Below are positions 9,295 to 16,604 of a stretch of DNA of 64,000 bases, piece after piece. Source of the DNA: an uncultured Pseudohongiella sp. (GTDB taxonomy: Bacteria; Pseudomonadota; Gammaproteobacteria; Pseudomonadales; Pseudohongiellaceae). Under the pieces are notes generated by a model. That model had not been told where the DNA came from and ran no database searches. It saw nothing but the letters and a program-made list of their open reading frames with translations. Location: assembly GCA_902537815.1 (NCBI GenBank), contig CACBCS010000008.1, positions 17,585 to 81,584 on the forward strand, written 5' to 3'. The translations under genes and the position numbers were made by a program. Position 1 is the first letter of the stretch. Every line of letters starts with the position of its first letter.

Positions 9295-10641
9295 TCAGAC
9301 CAACAGTTTTTCCTTGTGCACGTAATCCAGAGTCTGACCCAGAGCCATGTCAAACATGCTGATCATCTCGTCAACCTGTTCACGGCTGATAATCAACGGG
9401 GGACAGAAGGCGATACAGTTGCCGCTGACTGCCCTGATGAGCAAGCCGTTGTCCTGACAGTACTGTTTGGCTGTGGCGCCAACCTTGCCATCTGAGAAGC
9501 TGATTCGTTGGTCCTTGTTGGCAACCAGCTCAACCGCAGCAATCAGCCCTTTGCCGCGGACCTCACCAACCAGCGGGTGGCTTGCGTACTGTCGCAGACG
9601 GTTTTGCATATAGGCGCCGACCTGAGCGGCATGTTCAAACAGCTGCTCCCTTTGATAAATTTCCAGAGCTTTAAGCGCCGCCGCTGCCGCAACCGGATGA
9701 CCTGTATAGGTATAACCGTGGCCGAAAATGCCGAGTTGATTGCTGGGTTCGCGCATCGCTTCATACATGAAGCCGGGCACCACAGCCGCACTGACCGGTA
9801 TATAGGCTGCGGACAGCTGCTTTGCCAGACTCATCAGATCAGGTTTGATGCCCATGGTGTTGGAGCCAAAGTCATTTCCGGTCCGGCCGAATCCGCAAAT
9901 TACTTCATCAGCCCAGAACAGGATGTCGTGTTTCTTCAACACCTCCTGCGCTGCGGGATAGTAATTGTCCGGAGCGACAACGACACCGGCGGCACCGCCG
10001 ATAGGCTCGGCGATGAAGGCGGCGATGGTGTCGGCTCCTTCTCGCTCGATCAGCTGTTCAATCTCATTAACGAGGCGTGCGACAAATGCTGCTTCCGATT
10101 CGTCATCCTGCTGTCCGTGATAATAGTGTGGGGTGGAAACGCGCAGGATCCCGAGAGCATCGGTTGGCACATCAAAGTGCGTGTGCATGACCGGCAAGCC
10201 GGTCAGCGCCGCCGCAGCCATAGTGACGCCGTGATAGGAGCGTTCCAGCGCAATGATTTTTTTCTTCTGAGGTCTGCCCGTTACGTTGAAGTAATACCGA
10301 AGCATTTTGATCTGCGAGTCATTGGCTTCGCTGCCAGAATTGGCGAAAAACATTTTGGCGTCGCTCACCGGCACCATCTCGCTGAGCCGGTCGGCCAGGT
10401 TCATCGCGACCTGATGGGTACGTCCGCCAAACATATGGCTGTAGGGCAGCGTGCGAAGCTGTTGGGTAATCGCTTCGATCATCTCTTCGTTGCCGTAGCC
10501 GAGGGCTGCACACCACAGGGCCGACAGACCCTCAAGGTACTGCTTGCCCTGTTTGTCGTATACATAGATACCATCGCCGCGGACGATGTTCAGTTGCTCA
10601 ACCTGGGTGAGATTGGTCGTGGGATAGATAAGTGAAGTCAT
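9295..10641 (-). CDS. class III omega-aminotransferase
   Basis: A 448-residue PLP enzyme of the aspartate-aminotransferase-family/omega-transaminase group, which moves an amino group from amines or omega-amino acids to pyruvate or 2-oxoglutarate. Landmarks are the substrate loop LSALWCAALGYGN, the phosphate-binding NSGSEAND, the stacking region YHGVTMAAAALTG, the cofactor aspartate in WADEVICGFGRTG, and predicted Schiff-base K274 in SLAKQLSAAY. The ATG at 10641 starts directly at family homology (TTNLTQVEQL); an in-frame ATG 45 codons upstream would add a low-complexity extension and is not used. Followed by an amidohydrolase, it fits an amine or N-acyl-amine breakdown pathway. Confidence 0.88.
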   Translation of the reverse strand: MTSLIYPTTNLTQVEQLNIVRGDGIYVYDKQGKQYLEGLSALWCAALGYGNEEMIEAITQQLRTLPYSHMFGGRTHQVAMNLADRLSEMVPVSDAKMFFANSGSEANDSQIKMLRYYFNVTGRPQKKKIIALERSYHGVTMAAAALTGLPVMHTHFDVPTDALGILRVSTPHYYHGQQDDESEAAFVARLVNEIEQLIEREGADTIAAFIAEPIGGAAGVVVAPDNYYPAAQEVLKKHDILFWADEVICGFGRTGNDFGSNTMGIKPDLMSLAKQLSAAYIPVSAAVVPGFMYEAMREPSNQLGIFGHGYTYTGHPVAAAAALKALEIYQREQLFEHAAQVGAYMQNRLRQYASHPLVGEVRGKGLIAAVELVANKDQRISFSDGKVGATAKQYCQDNGLLIRAVSGNCIAFCPPLIISREQVDEMISMFDMALGQTLDYVHKEKLLV

Positions 10642-10834
10642 AGCGGCAGAATAAAACAGCACACTTGTTAATACCAGAGGGCTGAGTGCCCGGACTGAGC
10701 CACTTTCGGCACGCCGGACCGGTGTATCCGTGACGGGCCCGGGGGCGCTGATTCCGGATCGGCTTTTGCGCTTCAATTCGAGTCGGTTTTGACGCTAGAC
10801 TGAAGTCCGCTGTCAGACCGGAGAATCCGAACCA

Positions 10835-11881
10835 ATGAAATCAGGGCGAAGACACACAACAATCGAGACTTTACTGGGCGTACTGGTTTGCGGGCTGCTC
10901 GCTCACACGGGGCTGGTGCAGGCACAGCCCAATCCCTATCAGGTCGTTAATCACTGGGGAGAGTTGCCCGGCGGGCGTCCCATGGGAGTGGTTACCGGCG
11001 TGCAGCCGGATCCGGATGGCGAACACATCTGGATTGTCGAGCGATGTGGGGGCAATCAGTGTGCCGGATCGGCGCTGAACCCAATCCATAAACTGGACAG
11101 TCAGGGGCGCACGGTCAAGTCGATTGGTGCAGGTCTTTTTGCCTGGCCTCACGGATTTGATATGGACGCTGACGGAAACCTCTGGGTTACCGAGGGCGCG
11201 CCTGAGGGCGATGCCCGGGGAGAATCCGGATCGGAACTCGGGATGGGGCATCAGATCATTAAGCTGAATCAGGATGGCGAGGTGCTGATGCGTCTCGGCG
11301 AGGCGGGAGTTCCGGGTGATGATGCGGAGCATTTCAACGGGCCTGCTGCCGTGCTGATTGGGCCAACCGGGGAAATCTGGGTCGCTGATGGCCACCGTGG
11401 CGGAAATAACCGGATCATGAAGTTTTCATCGGGTGGTGAGCTGCTATTACAGCTCGGGGGTGGCATTGAGGACACCAGCAGGGAAAGCGGCCTGTTCAAT
11501 GACCCGCACGATCTGAAGATGGATTCACAAGGACGCCTGTTCGTTGCGGACCGTGGTAATAACCGCATTCAGATCTTTTCTCAGGAAGGACAGCTGCTCG
11601 ATATCTGGACGCAATTCGGAAGACCGAGCGGTCTGTGGATTGACGCCGACGACACTCTCTACGTCGCCGATGGCATGTCCGGTGAGCAATGGAACCGCGG
11701 CTGGGAAAGGGGCATCCGTATCGGAGATGCCCGGACAGGATATGTCACCGAGTTCATCCCGGATTATGAAATCCCCAACGGCAGCGGAATCGAGTTTCTT
11801 GCATCAGACCGCAGCGGAAATATCTTCGCCGGTCAGGTCGGGCGGCAGCGCTTTGAGAAGTACATACGGGTCAGACCATGA
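10835..11881 (+). CDS. secreted NHL-repeat beta-propeller, peptidylglycine lyase-like
   Basis: A 348-residue protein with a signal peptide (cleavage near VQAQ, residue 31) and repeated propeller blades: WIVERCGGNQC, MDADGNLWVTE, GPTGEIWVADGHRG, MDSQGRLFVADRGNNRIQIF and IDADDTLYVADG. The blades and paired cysteines resemble peptidyl-alpha-hydroxyglycine alpha-amidating lyase domains and other NHL hydrolases, which use a propeller-centre metal. A GGAGA ribosome site precedes the ATG. The gene is monocistronic, divergent from the aminotransferase-amidohydrolase pair. A periplasmic lyase, lactonase or sugar-binding role is possible. Confidence 0.75.
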   Translation: MKSGRRHTTIETLLGVLVCGLLAHTGLVQAQPNPYQVVNHWGELPGGRPMGVVTGVQPDPDGEHIWIVERCGGNQCAGSALNPIHKLDSQGRTVKSIGAGLFAWPHGFDMDADGNLWVTEGAPEGDARGESGSELGMGHQIIKLNQDGEVLMRLGEAGVPGDDAEHFNGPAAVLIGPTGEIWVADGHRGGNNRIMKFSSGGELLLQLGGGIEDTSRESGLFNDPHDLKMDSQGRLFVADRGNNRIQIFSQEGQLLDIWTQFGRPSGLWIDADDTLYVADGMSGEQWNRGWERGIRIGDARTGYVTEFIPDYEIPNGSGIEFLASDRSGNIFAGQVGRQRFEKYIRVRP

Positions 11882-11915
11882 TGTCGGGCCGAACCATTGC
11901 CGAATGGGTTCTCTG

Positions 11916-12578
11916 TTACTTGAACAGGCTTATCTGAGTCATGAACGATTTGATATGCTGCGGCATGGGAATATTGGCTTCCAGCTGTGGGCAGGGCTCC
12001 ACTGATTCGGCCAGTGTGTTCAGATTGATCACACCGGCCCAGATTGCGTTTTCGTAATCGCTGTCCTTGTCTTTCGGTGGTCCACTGCGCACTTTGGCGA
12101 CCGCCTCGTCAATGGGGATTTTGATCAGCAGGGTCGCGTTAAGCTCCTGCGGCGTCGCTGCGCGAATCGTGGGCGCGCGGCCCGAGACAATATGGTTGAT
12201 GAAGACATCGAGGATTTCCGCTTTGTTTTCTTCTACCCGTTTAGCCTTGCCGAACACCGTCACCGACCGGTAGTTGACCGAGTGGTTAAAACCGGTGCGG
12301 GCCAGCACGAGCCCATCCAGCAGCGTCATACTGATACAGGCGGTTTGCCCATCCAGCAGTGCGTTCAGCATCTGATTCTGCAGATGTCCATGCAGGTAGA
12401 GGGCATCGTCAACTCGCACGTAGGCATTGGGTAAGACTCTGGCTTCCCCGTTAATGGTGTAGGCGACCTGACATAAAAACGATTTATCAAGCAGGGAATA
12501 GATTTCGTCACGCTGGTAAATGCCGCGACCACTGAAGCGCGAAACTTTGGTGCGTTCCGAAGGTTGCTGATCTGTCAT
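11916..12578 (-). CDS. FMN-binding split-barrel (pyridoxamine 5'-phosphate oxidase-like) protein
   Basis: A 220-residue cytoplasmic protein of the PNPOx-like/NimA-like split beta-barrel group. Landmarks are the N-terminal GRGIYQRDEIYSLLD, the barrel strands AYTINGEARVLPNAYVRVDDALYLHGH, and NYRSVTVFGKAKRV. Related proteins bind FMN or F420 and reduce small molecules, nitro groups or heme. No signal peptide is present. It is a single gene converging with the secreted propeller gene upstream. The specific reaction is not predictable. Confidence 0.8.
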   Translation of the reverse strand: MTDQQPSERTKVSRFSGRGIYQRDEIYSLLDKSFLCQVAYTINGEARVLPNAYVRVDDALYLHGHLQNQMLNALLDGQTACISMTLLDGLVLARTGFNHSVNYRSVTVFGKAKRVEENKAEILDVFINHIVSGRAPTIRAATPQELNATLLIKIPIDEAVAKVRSGPPKDKDSDYENAIWAGVINLNTLAESVEPCPQLEANIPMPQHIKSFMTQISLFK

Positions 12579-12705
12579 GGGTGTTTCTCATTGTCGCTGC
12601 GCTGGCCGGACGCATTGTCCGAGTCTGGTTGAGGCCCCAGTATACATGGTCCGCCGGATTTGCTACCAAGTTGTCTGACATATCCCGACAGTCAGGAGGA
12701 AGCAA

Positions 12706-13005
12706 ATGGTATTCAATAACGTGTTACTGAGAGCCAAAGATCCACAGCGGATTACTGAAATTGCCGAACTGCTCCGGCAGCAGGCATCCCTGTCATCAGT
12801 AGAGCCCGGCTGCGAGCGGTTTGACGTATTCCAGTCTGAAGCAGAGCCTGAGTTGTTTCTTTTAATCGAATTCTGGGCCTCTGAGGGGCATCTGGCACAG
12901 CACAAGAAAGCGGAAGCCTTCACGCAACTGTATCAGCCGAAGGTGCTGCCGCTGGTGCACCGTGAGCCTCATCTGTGCCGCAGGATCTGGCCAAGCCCAG
13001 ACTAA
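12706..13005 (+). CDS. ABM-domain monooxygenase-like protein
   Basis: A 99-residue protein with the antibiotic-biosynthesis-monooxygenase (ABM) ferredoxin-like fold: an opening strand, a helix with CERFDVFQSEAEPE, then LFLLIEFWASEGHLAQHKK, and a terminal strand near LPLVHREPHL. A strong AGGAGG ribosome site precedes the ATG. ABM proteins are cofactor-free dimers that oxidise quinols or break down reactive metabolites (YgiN, LsrG). It is followed 69 bases later by an exported methyltransferase-like gene, perhaps in one transcript. Substrate unknown. Confidence 0.8.
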   Translation: MVFNNVLLRAKDPQRITEIAELLRQQASLSSVEPGCERFDVFQSEAEPELFLLIEFWASEGHLAQHKKAEAFTQLYQPKVLPLVHREPHLCRRIWPSPD

Positions 13006-13074
13006 ATTGGATTCCTTTCGCTAAAAATGGAAAGATGGGCAGGTTTTTCGACCCATGTATTGCAGGAGTTGGCT

Positions 13075-13833
13075 ATGAAAAGAATCATTCAACTGGGCAT
13101 TTCAGGTCTCGCATCCTCGCTGACCCTGTTTGCTCTGCATTCGGCGCAGGCCCAATCTTCAGCGGATCTCGTGGCAGCCGCCCTCAGTCATCCTGACCGA
13201 CCCAGCGAAGAGGCGCAGGATGACGCACGGCGTATGCCACTGGAAGTGCTCAGTTTTGCCGGGCTGTCGGCCGGCATGGAGGTGCTGGAGATGGAAGCGG
13301 GAGGCGGATGGTACACCGAGATAATGAGTCGGGCAGTCGGGGCCGGTGGCAGTGTTACCATGCAGAATCCTTCGGCTTTTGAGAGCTTTACCGGCGATGC
13401 AGACAATGACCGTGCCGCCAGGCTCTCCAACGTCACACTCAGCACAACCAATTTTGATGAACTGGCGCCTGCCAGTGGCTCGATAGACCTGGTTACCTGG
13501 ATTCTGGGTCCCCATGAGTTGTGGTTCGCGCCGGGTGGCAATTCCCTGGGGGATCCCACAGAAACCTTCAATGAAATTGTTCGGGTGTTGAAGCCGGGCG
13601 GCAGACTGCTCGCCGTTGACCATCAGGCAGCGGCAGACTCCGGACCGGAGGTAGGGGGCAGCCTGCACCGCATTCGCGATGATCTGATCACTGGCTATGC
13701 AGAGGCCGCGGGTCTGCGTGTGATCCGCAGTTCAGCGATGCACATGAACGCGGAAGACCCGCTTGATAACGGGGTTTTTGATCCTTCTATTCAGGGTCGC
13801 ACCAGCAAATTTGTCGTACTTTACGAGAAGTAA
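13075..13833 (+). CDS. exported class I methyltransferase-fold protein
   Basis: A 252-residue protein. An AGGAG site about 8 bases before the ATG at 13075 selects this start over the in-frame ATG at 13027. A signal peptide ends near AQAQ (residue 23). The body looks like a Rossmann methyltransferase: motif I is VLEMEAGGGWYTE, and VRVLKPGGRLLAVDH is the post-motif III strand of SAM methyltransferases. DLVTWILGPHELW follows motif II. Export is odd because SAM is cytoplasmic; similar exported members are common in proteobacteria and remain uncharacterised. A strong hairpin follows the stop codon. Confidence 0.75.
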   Translation: MKRIIQLGISGLASSLTLFALHSAQAQSSADLVAAALSHPDRPSEEAQDDARRMPLEVLSFAGLSAGMEVLEMEAGGGWYTEIMSRAVGAGGSVTMQNPSAFESFTGDADNDRAARLSNVTLSTTNFDELAPASGSIDLVTWILGPHELWFAPGGNSLGDPTETFNEIVRVLKPGGRLLAVDHQAAADSGPEVGGSLHRIRDDLITGYAEAAGLRVIRSSAMHMNAEDPLDNGVFDPSIQGRTSKFVVLYEK

Positions 13834-13835
13834 TT

Positions 13836-13873
13836 GCGCCGCAGCCGCGTCAACCCATGGCGCGGCTGTGCGC
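13836..13873 (+). terminator. hairpin after methyltransferase gene
   Basis: An inverted repeat starts three bases after the TAA: arm CAGCCGCG (13842-13849) pairs with CGCGGCTG (13861-13868), extended by GCGC on both sides after a small internal loop. The loop is 11 bases. No T-run follows on either strand, so it may be a rho-assisted or bidirectional terminator between two convergent genes. Confidence 0.5.
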
Positions 13874-13920
13874 TCTTCAGGACAAGGCGAGCAGCCGGGT
13901 CAGCCTGTTGCGCGCCTGAC

Positions 13921-15654
13921 CTATAAATCCTCAAAAGTAATTTTGCCCCCCACTATAGTCATGACGTTTCTGGCGGTGAGGATGTCCGCTTCAGGGATGG
14001 TCATGAGATCGCCGTCGAACACCGTAAAATCTGCCAGCTTTCCTGCTTCTATCGAGCCTCGCAGATGCTCTTGAAAGGCGCCATGTGCCGGCCAGATAGT
14101 GAACATTTTCAGCGCGGTCTCGCGGGACACTGCCAGCTCCGGATGCCAACCCGGACCGTCTGTGCCGTCCAGACGCTTGCGCGTGACGGCGGCATAGAAC
14201 TCGATACGGGGGTCGCCCACCTCAACCGGCGCATCTGATCCACCAATAATCATCAGTCCGCGGTCAACCAGTTGCTGCCAGGGATAGGCATAGCCGAGAC
14301 GGTCGGGGCCCAGCCGGTCCGGAGCGAAGTTCAGGTCGCCAATGCCATGACTGGGCTGCATGGAGGGAAAGACCCCCATCTCCACGAATCTCGCCTGATC
14401 GGAAGGGGGAATGATCTGGGCGTGCTCCATCCGCCATCGCAAATCGGTGCTGGACCATTCGGATTCCGGCAGTGCATTCCGTGCTTCGGCATACCAGTCC
14501 AGCAGCGTTCGCACGGCGCGGTCGCCAATGACATGGGTCCAGATTTGCAGGCCTTGCCGCAGTGACGCTGCAAGAACTGGCATGACTTGCTCTTTGGTTG
14601 TGCGGTTCATAAAACCGTTGTGATCTGCATCAGAATAATTCGCCAGTAAGGCAGCGCCTCTTGATCCCAGAGTGCCATCGATGAACACCTTGATGCCCCG
14701 CAGATCAAAGAAGTGGTCCGGGGTGGTTTCCCGGCCACGTTCGAGCATCAAATCCGCTTCCTGCACCAGCGCAGCGGCATAGACACGATGCGCCATTTTC
14801 CCTTCGGCATGGATTTCTTTAAGCAGGTCAATCTGTCTGAATGCCATGCCCGCGTCATGGGTCTGAGTCCAGCCAAGCGCGGCATTAGCCTGCAGACCTC
14901 GCTCGAGGTTGTCTTTGATGTAGTCATCGGTTTCGGGAGGGATGAGCTCACGAAAGACATTCATCGCATTAGCTAGCACATAGCCGGTTGGTGTGCCGTC
15001 GAGGTCTCGCTCAAAGCGCCCTCCTTCAGGATCGGGCGTCCTCGCGGTGATACCTGCCAATTCGAGTGCCCGGGAATTAACGAGTGCCGAGACGCCATCT
15101 GCCCGCGGCATGAACAGAGGTTTGTTCCGGGTGAATGCGTCTACGTCGAACTTGTTGAGAAAGCGCTGCTGGTCGGTCCACTCCCGTTCGATCCATCCGC
15201 GTCCCTGCACCCAGTCTCCTTCGGGAATGGTCTCTGCCCAGTCCTCGATGGCCGCCACTGTTTCAGCCAGCGTCGGAATACCGAACAGGCTGAGGGTTTT
15301 TGTCCGGCGACCGATACCTTCCAGATGCTGGTGGGCATCAGTGAAGCCGGCGAATACGGTCCGCCCGGTCAGATCGAAAATCTGCGCACTGCTGCACAGG
15401 TAGGGCTCGATGCCGGATTCATCGCCGACATAGACAATGCGGTCCCCCAGCACTGCCAGAGCGCTGGCAGTCCACTGGTTGTCGTTGGCGGTATAAATCG
15501 TGGTGTTGTGTAGTACCAGATCAGCAGCCTCACAGTCTGCGCCTGCGTTTTGCGTTGCCAGGCCGGGCTCAATGGACGGGGGCTGATCGCTGCAGGCCGC
15601 CGGGAGCAGGCAGATGGAAAGTCCTAACGCGGCCGATCGAAACCTGTGTGACAC
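13921..15654 (-). CDS. lipoprotein amidohydrolase, YtcJ/amidohydrolase-3 family
   Basis: A 577-residue enzyme starting at GTG 15654 with a GGGAGAA ribosome site nine bases away. The signal ends in LLPAAC, a lipobox, so it is probably membrane-anchored in the periplasm. Metal-centre motifs are FTDAHQHLEG, KVFIDGTLGSRGAAL, THVIGDRAVRTLLDW and IGGSDAPVE; the end IEAGKLADFTVFDGDLM is the usual beta-sandwich strand. It is a diverged paralogue of the amidohydrolase at 7596-9266, sharing the layout but differing in the substrate loops. Likely reactions are hydrolysis of N-acyl, formyl or cyclic amide bonds. It appears monocistronic. Confidence 0.85.
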   Translation of the reverse strand: MSHRFRSAALGLSICLLPAACSDQPPSIEPGLATQNAGADCEAADLVLHNTTIYTANDNQWTASALAVLGDRIVYVGDESGIEPYLCSSAQIFDLTGRTVFAGFTDAHQHLEGIGRRTKTLSLFGIPTLAETVAAIEDWAETIPEGDWVQGRGWIEREWTDQQRFLNKFDVDAFTRNKPLFMPRADGVSALVNSRALELAGITARTPDPEGGRFERDLDGTPTGYVLANAMNVFRELIPPETDDYIKDNLERGLQANAALGWTQTHDAGMAFRQIDLLKEIHAEGKMAHRVYAAALVQEADLMLERGRETTPDHFFDLRGIKVFIDGTLGSRGAALLANYSDADHNGFMNRTTKEQVMPVLAASLRQGLQIWTHVIGDRAVRTLLDWYAEARNALPESEWSSTDLRWRMEHAQIIPPSDQARFVEMGVFPSMQPSHGIGDLNFAPDRLGPDRLGYAYPWQQLVDRGLMIIGGSDAPVEVGDPRIEFYAAVTRKRLDGTDGPGWHPELAVSRETALKMFTIWPAHGAFQEHLRGSIEAGKLADFTVFDGDLMTIPEADILTARNVMTIVGGKITFEDL

Positions 15655-15940
15655 GTCGCTATTCTCCCTTTTTGCATGTTGAGTATTGGTGGAGGCTCAA
15701 AATAACCGATCCTGACGGCTGACTGAAGGCGGATCTCGTGGCTGGATTGCCGGCCATCGAGCTCAGCGCCCGCCTGCCGATTTGTCGCGGGTATCCGGAG
15801 TTGGGTGCTGACCAGCACCGTTCGCTCGTCCTGCTTCAGAAGCAGCCCGGTTGGGAGGATAGGCACCGACGTTTGCCAGCCATCATAAGAGTCGTACAAT
15901 GGGGGCTCACTTAAAATAACAAGTCTCAAGGGAGCCAGTC

Positions 15941-16399
15941 ATGCCAAGAATTATCCTGCTAAGCGTGTTTGCCTTATTTGTCACCCTGCCAGCGTCCGCG
16001 CAACAAAATGCGGAACCCTGCGGCCCTGCGGCCGATTTGTCTGAGGATTTCAGCAAAAGTGTTGACGCCGGTTCGCGCTGTTTTGAGCTTCGCATGTACA
16101 CGGCTGAGCCTGCGGTGGATGGCGAGGGCGGCATTGATAACCTGCACCAGCGGTTCCGTGAGGAGGAGGTGGCCATTTTTGAGAAGCATGGTGCCGAGGT
16201 TGTCGCTGTCTGGCAGCGTCTGGACAACCCGAACACGCTGGTCTGGATGCTAGCCTATCGAGATCGGGCCCACCGTCAGGAAGTCTGGGAAGCGTTTGCC
16301 GCGGATCCCGCCTGGCATGCGCTGCGTGAGAAATACGCAGTACCGCTGTCAGCAGAAGCTTACATGATGAGCGCTACCGATTACTCCAAGCTCAAGTAA
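15941..16399 (+). CDS. exported NIPSNAP-family protein
   Basis: A 152-residue protein with a signal peptide (cleavage near ASAQ, residue 21). The mature part is a NIPSNAP/dimeric alpha-beta barrel domain: CFELRMYTAEP, IDNLHQRFREEEVAIFEKHG and NTLVWMLAYRDRAHRQEVWEAFAADPAWHALREKY follow the family pattern exactly. NIPSNAP proteins are small dimeric barrels of poorly known function; periplasmic versions are common in marine and soil bacteria. It has two cysteines in the N-terminal extension (C27 and C47 region), which could form a disulfide. Monocistronic, ending just before a strong hairpin. Confidence 0.85.
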   Translation: MPRIILLSVFALFVTLPASAQQNAEPCGPAADLSEDFSKSVDAGSRCFELRMYTAEPAVDGEGGIDNLHQRFREEEVAIFEKHGAEVVAVWQRLDNPNTLVWMLAYRDRAHRQEVWEAFAADPAWHALREKYAVPLSAEAYMMSATDYSKLK

Positions 16400-16429
16400 A
16401 AGCCTGACCGGCTTCTCGTGGAAGCGGTC
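16400..16429. terminator. bidirectional intrinsic terminator-like hairpin
   Basis: GACCG-g-CTTC (16406-16415) pairs with GAAG-CGGTC (16421-16429) around the loop TCGTG. It lies directly after the NIPSNAP stop. Read on the minus strand, the hairpin is followed by GGCTTTTACTT, a T-rich tail, so it may also end transcripts from the quinoprotein gene at 16605-18983. Confidence 0.55.
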
Positions 16430-16436
16430 CGGATAG

Positions 16437-16601
16437 TCTGAGTCACATGGCCTGCATGTTTTTGACGGAGTCGTCACCTTCACCTGGCGTGACGACGACA
16501 GCACGCTAGACCCGGTAACCTACACGCTGACGGCTTCCGGTGTGACACCTCCTATCCAGTGGACAGTGGGCGGGACCTGCGTGCCGCTTGGCCTGTGCTA
16601 A
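16437..16601 (+). pseudogene. remnant of a type IV pilin C-terminus
   Basis: A short open stretch without a start codon or N-terminal helix, ending at TAA 16599-16601. Its translation includes VVTFTWRDDD, TYTLTASG, PIQWTVGGTC and ends VPLGLC. This matches the C-terminal beta-sheet and disulfide-bonded D-region of PilA-type major pilins, where the last two cysteines bracket the loop. No prepilin leader or hydrophobic helix exists upstream; a TAG at 16434 closes the frame. It is therefore read as a decayed pilin fragment squeezed between a terminator and the quinoprotein stop codon. The match is from memory of family patterns. Confidence 0.5.
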
Positions 16602-16604
16602 CGG

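Noticed and set aside
9508..10635. Long plus-strand open frame (about 375 codons)
   Set aside because: It is antisense to the class III aminotransferase, whose motifs are intact; the plus-strand product has no recognisable domain or ribosome site.
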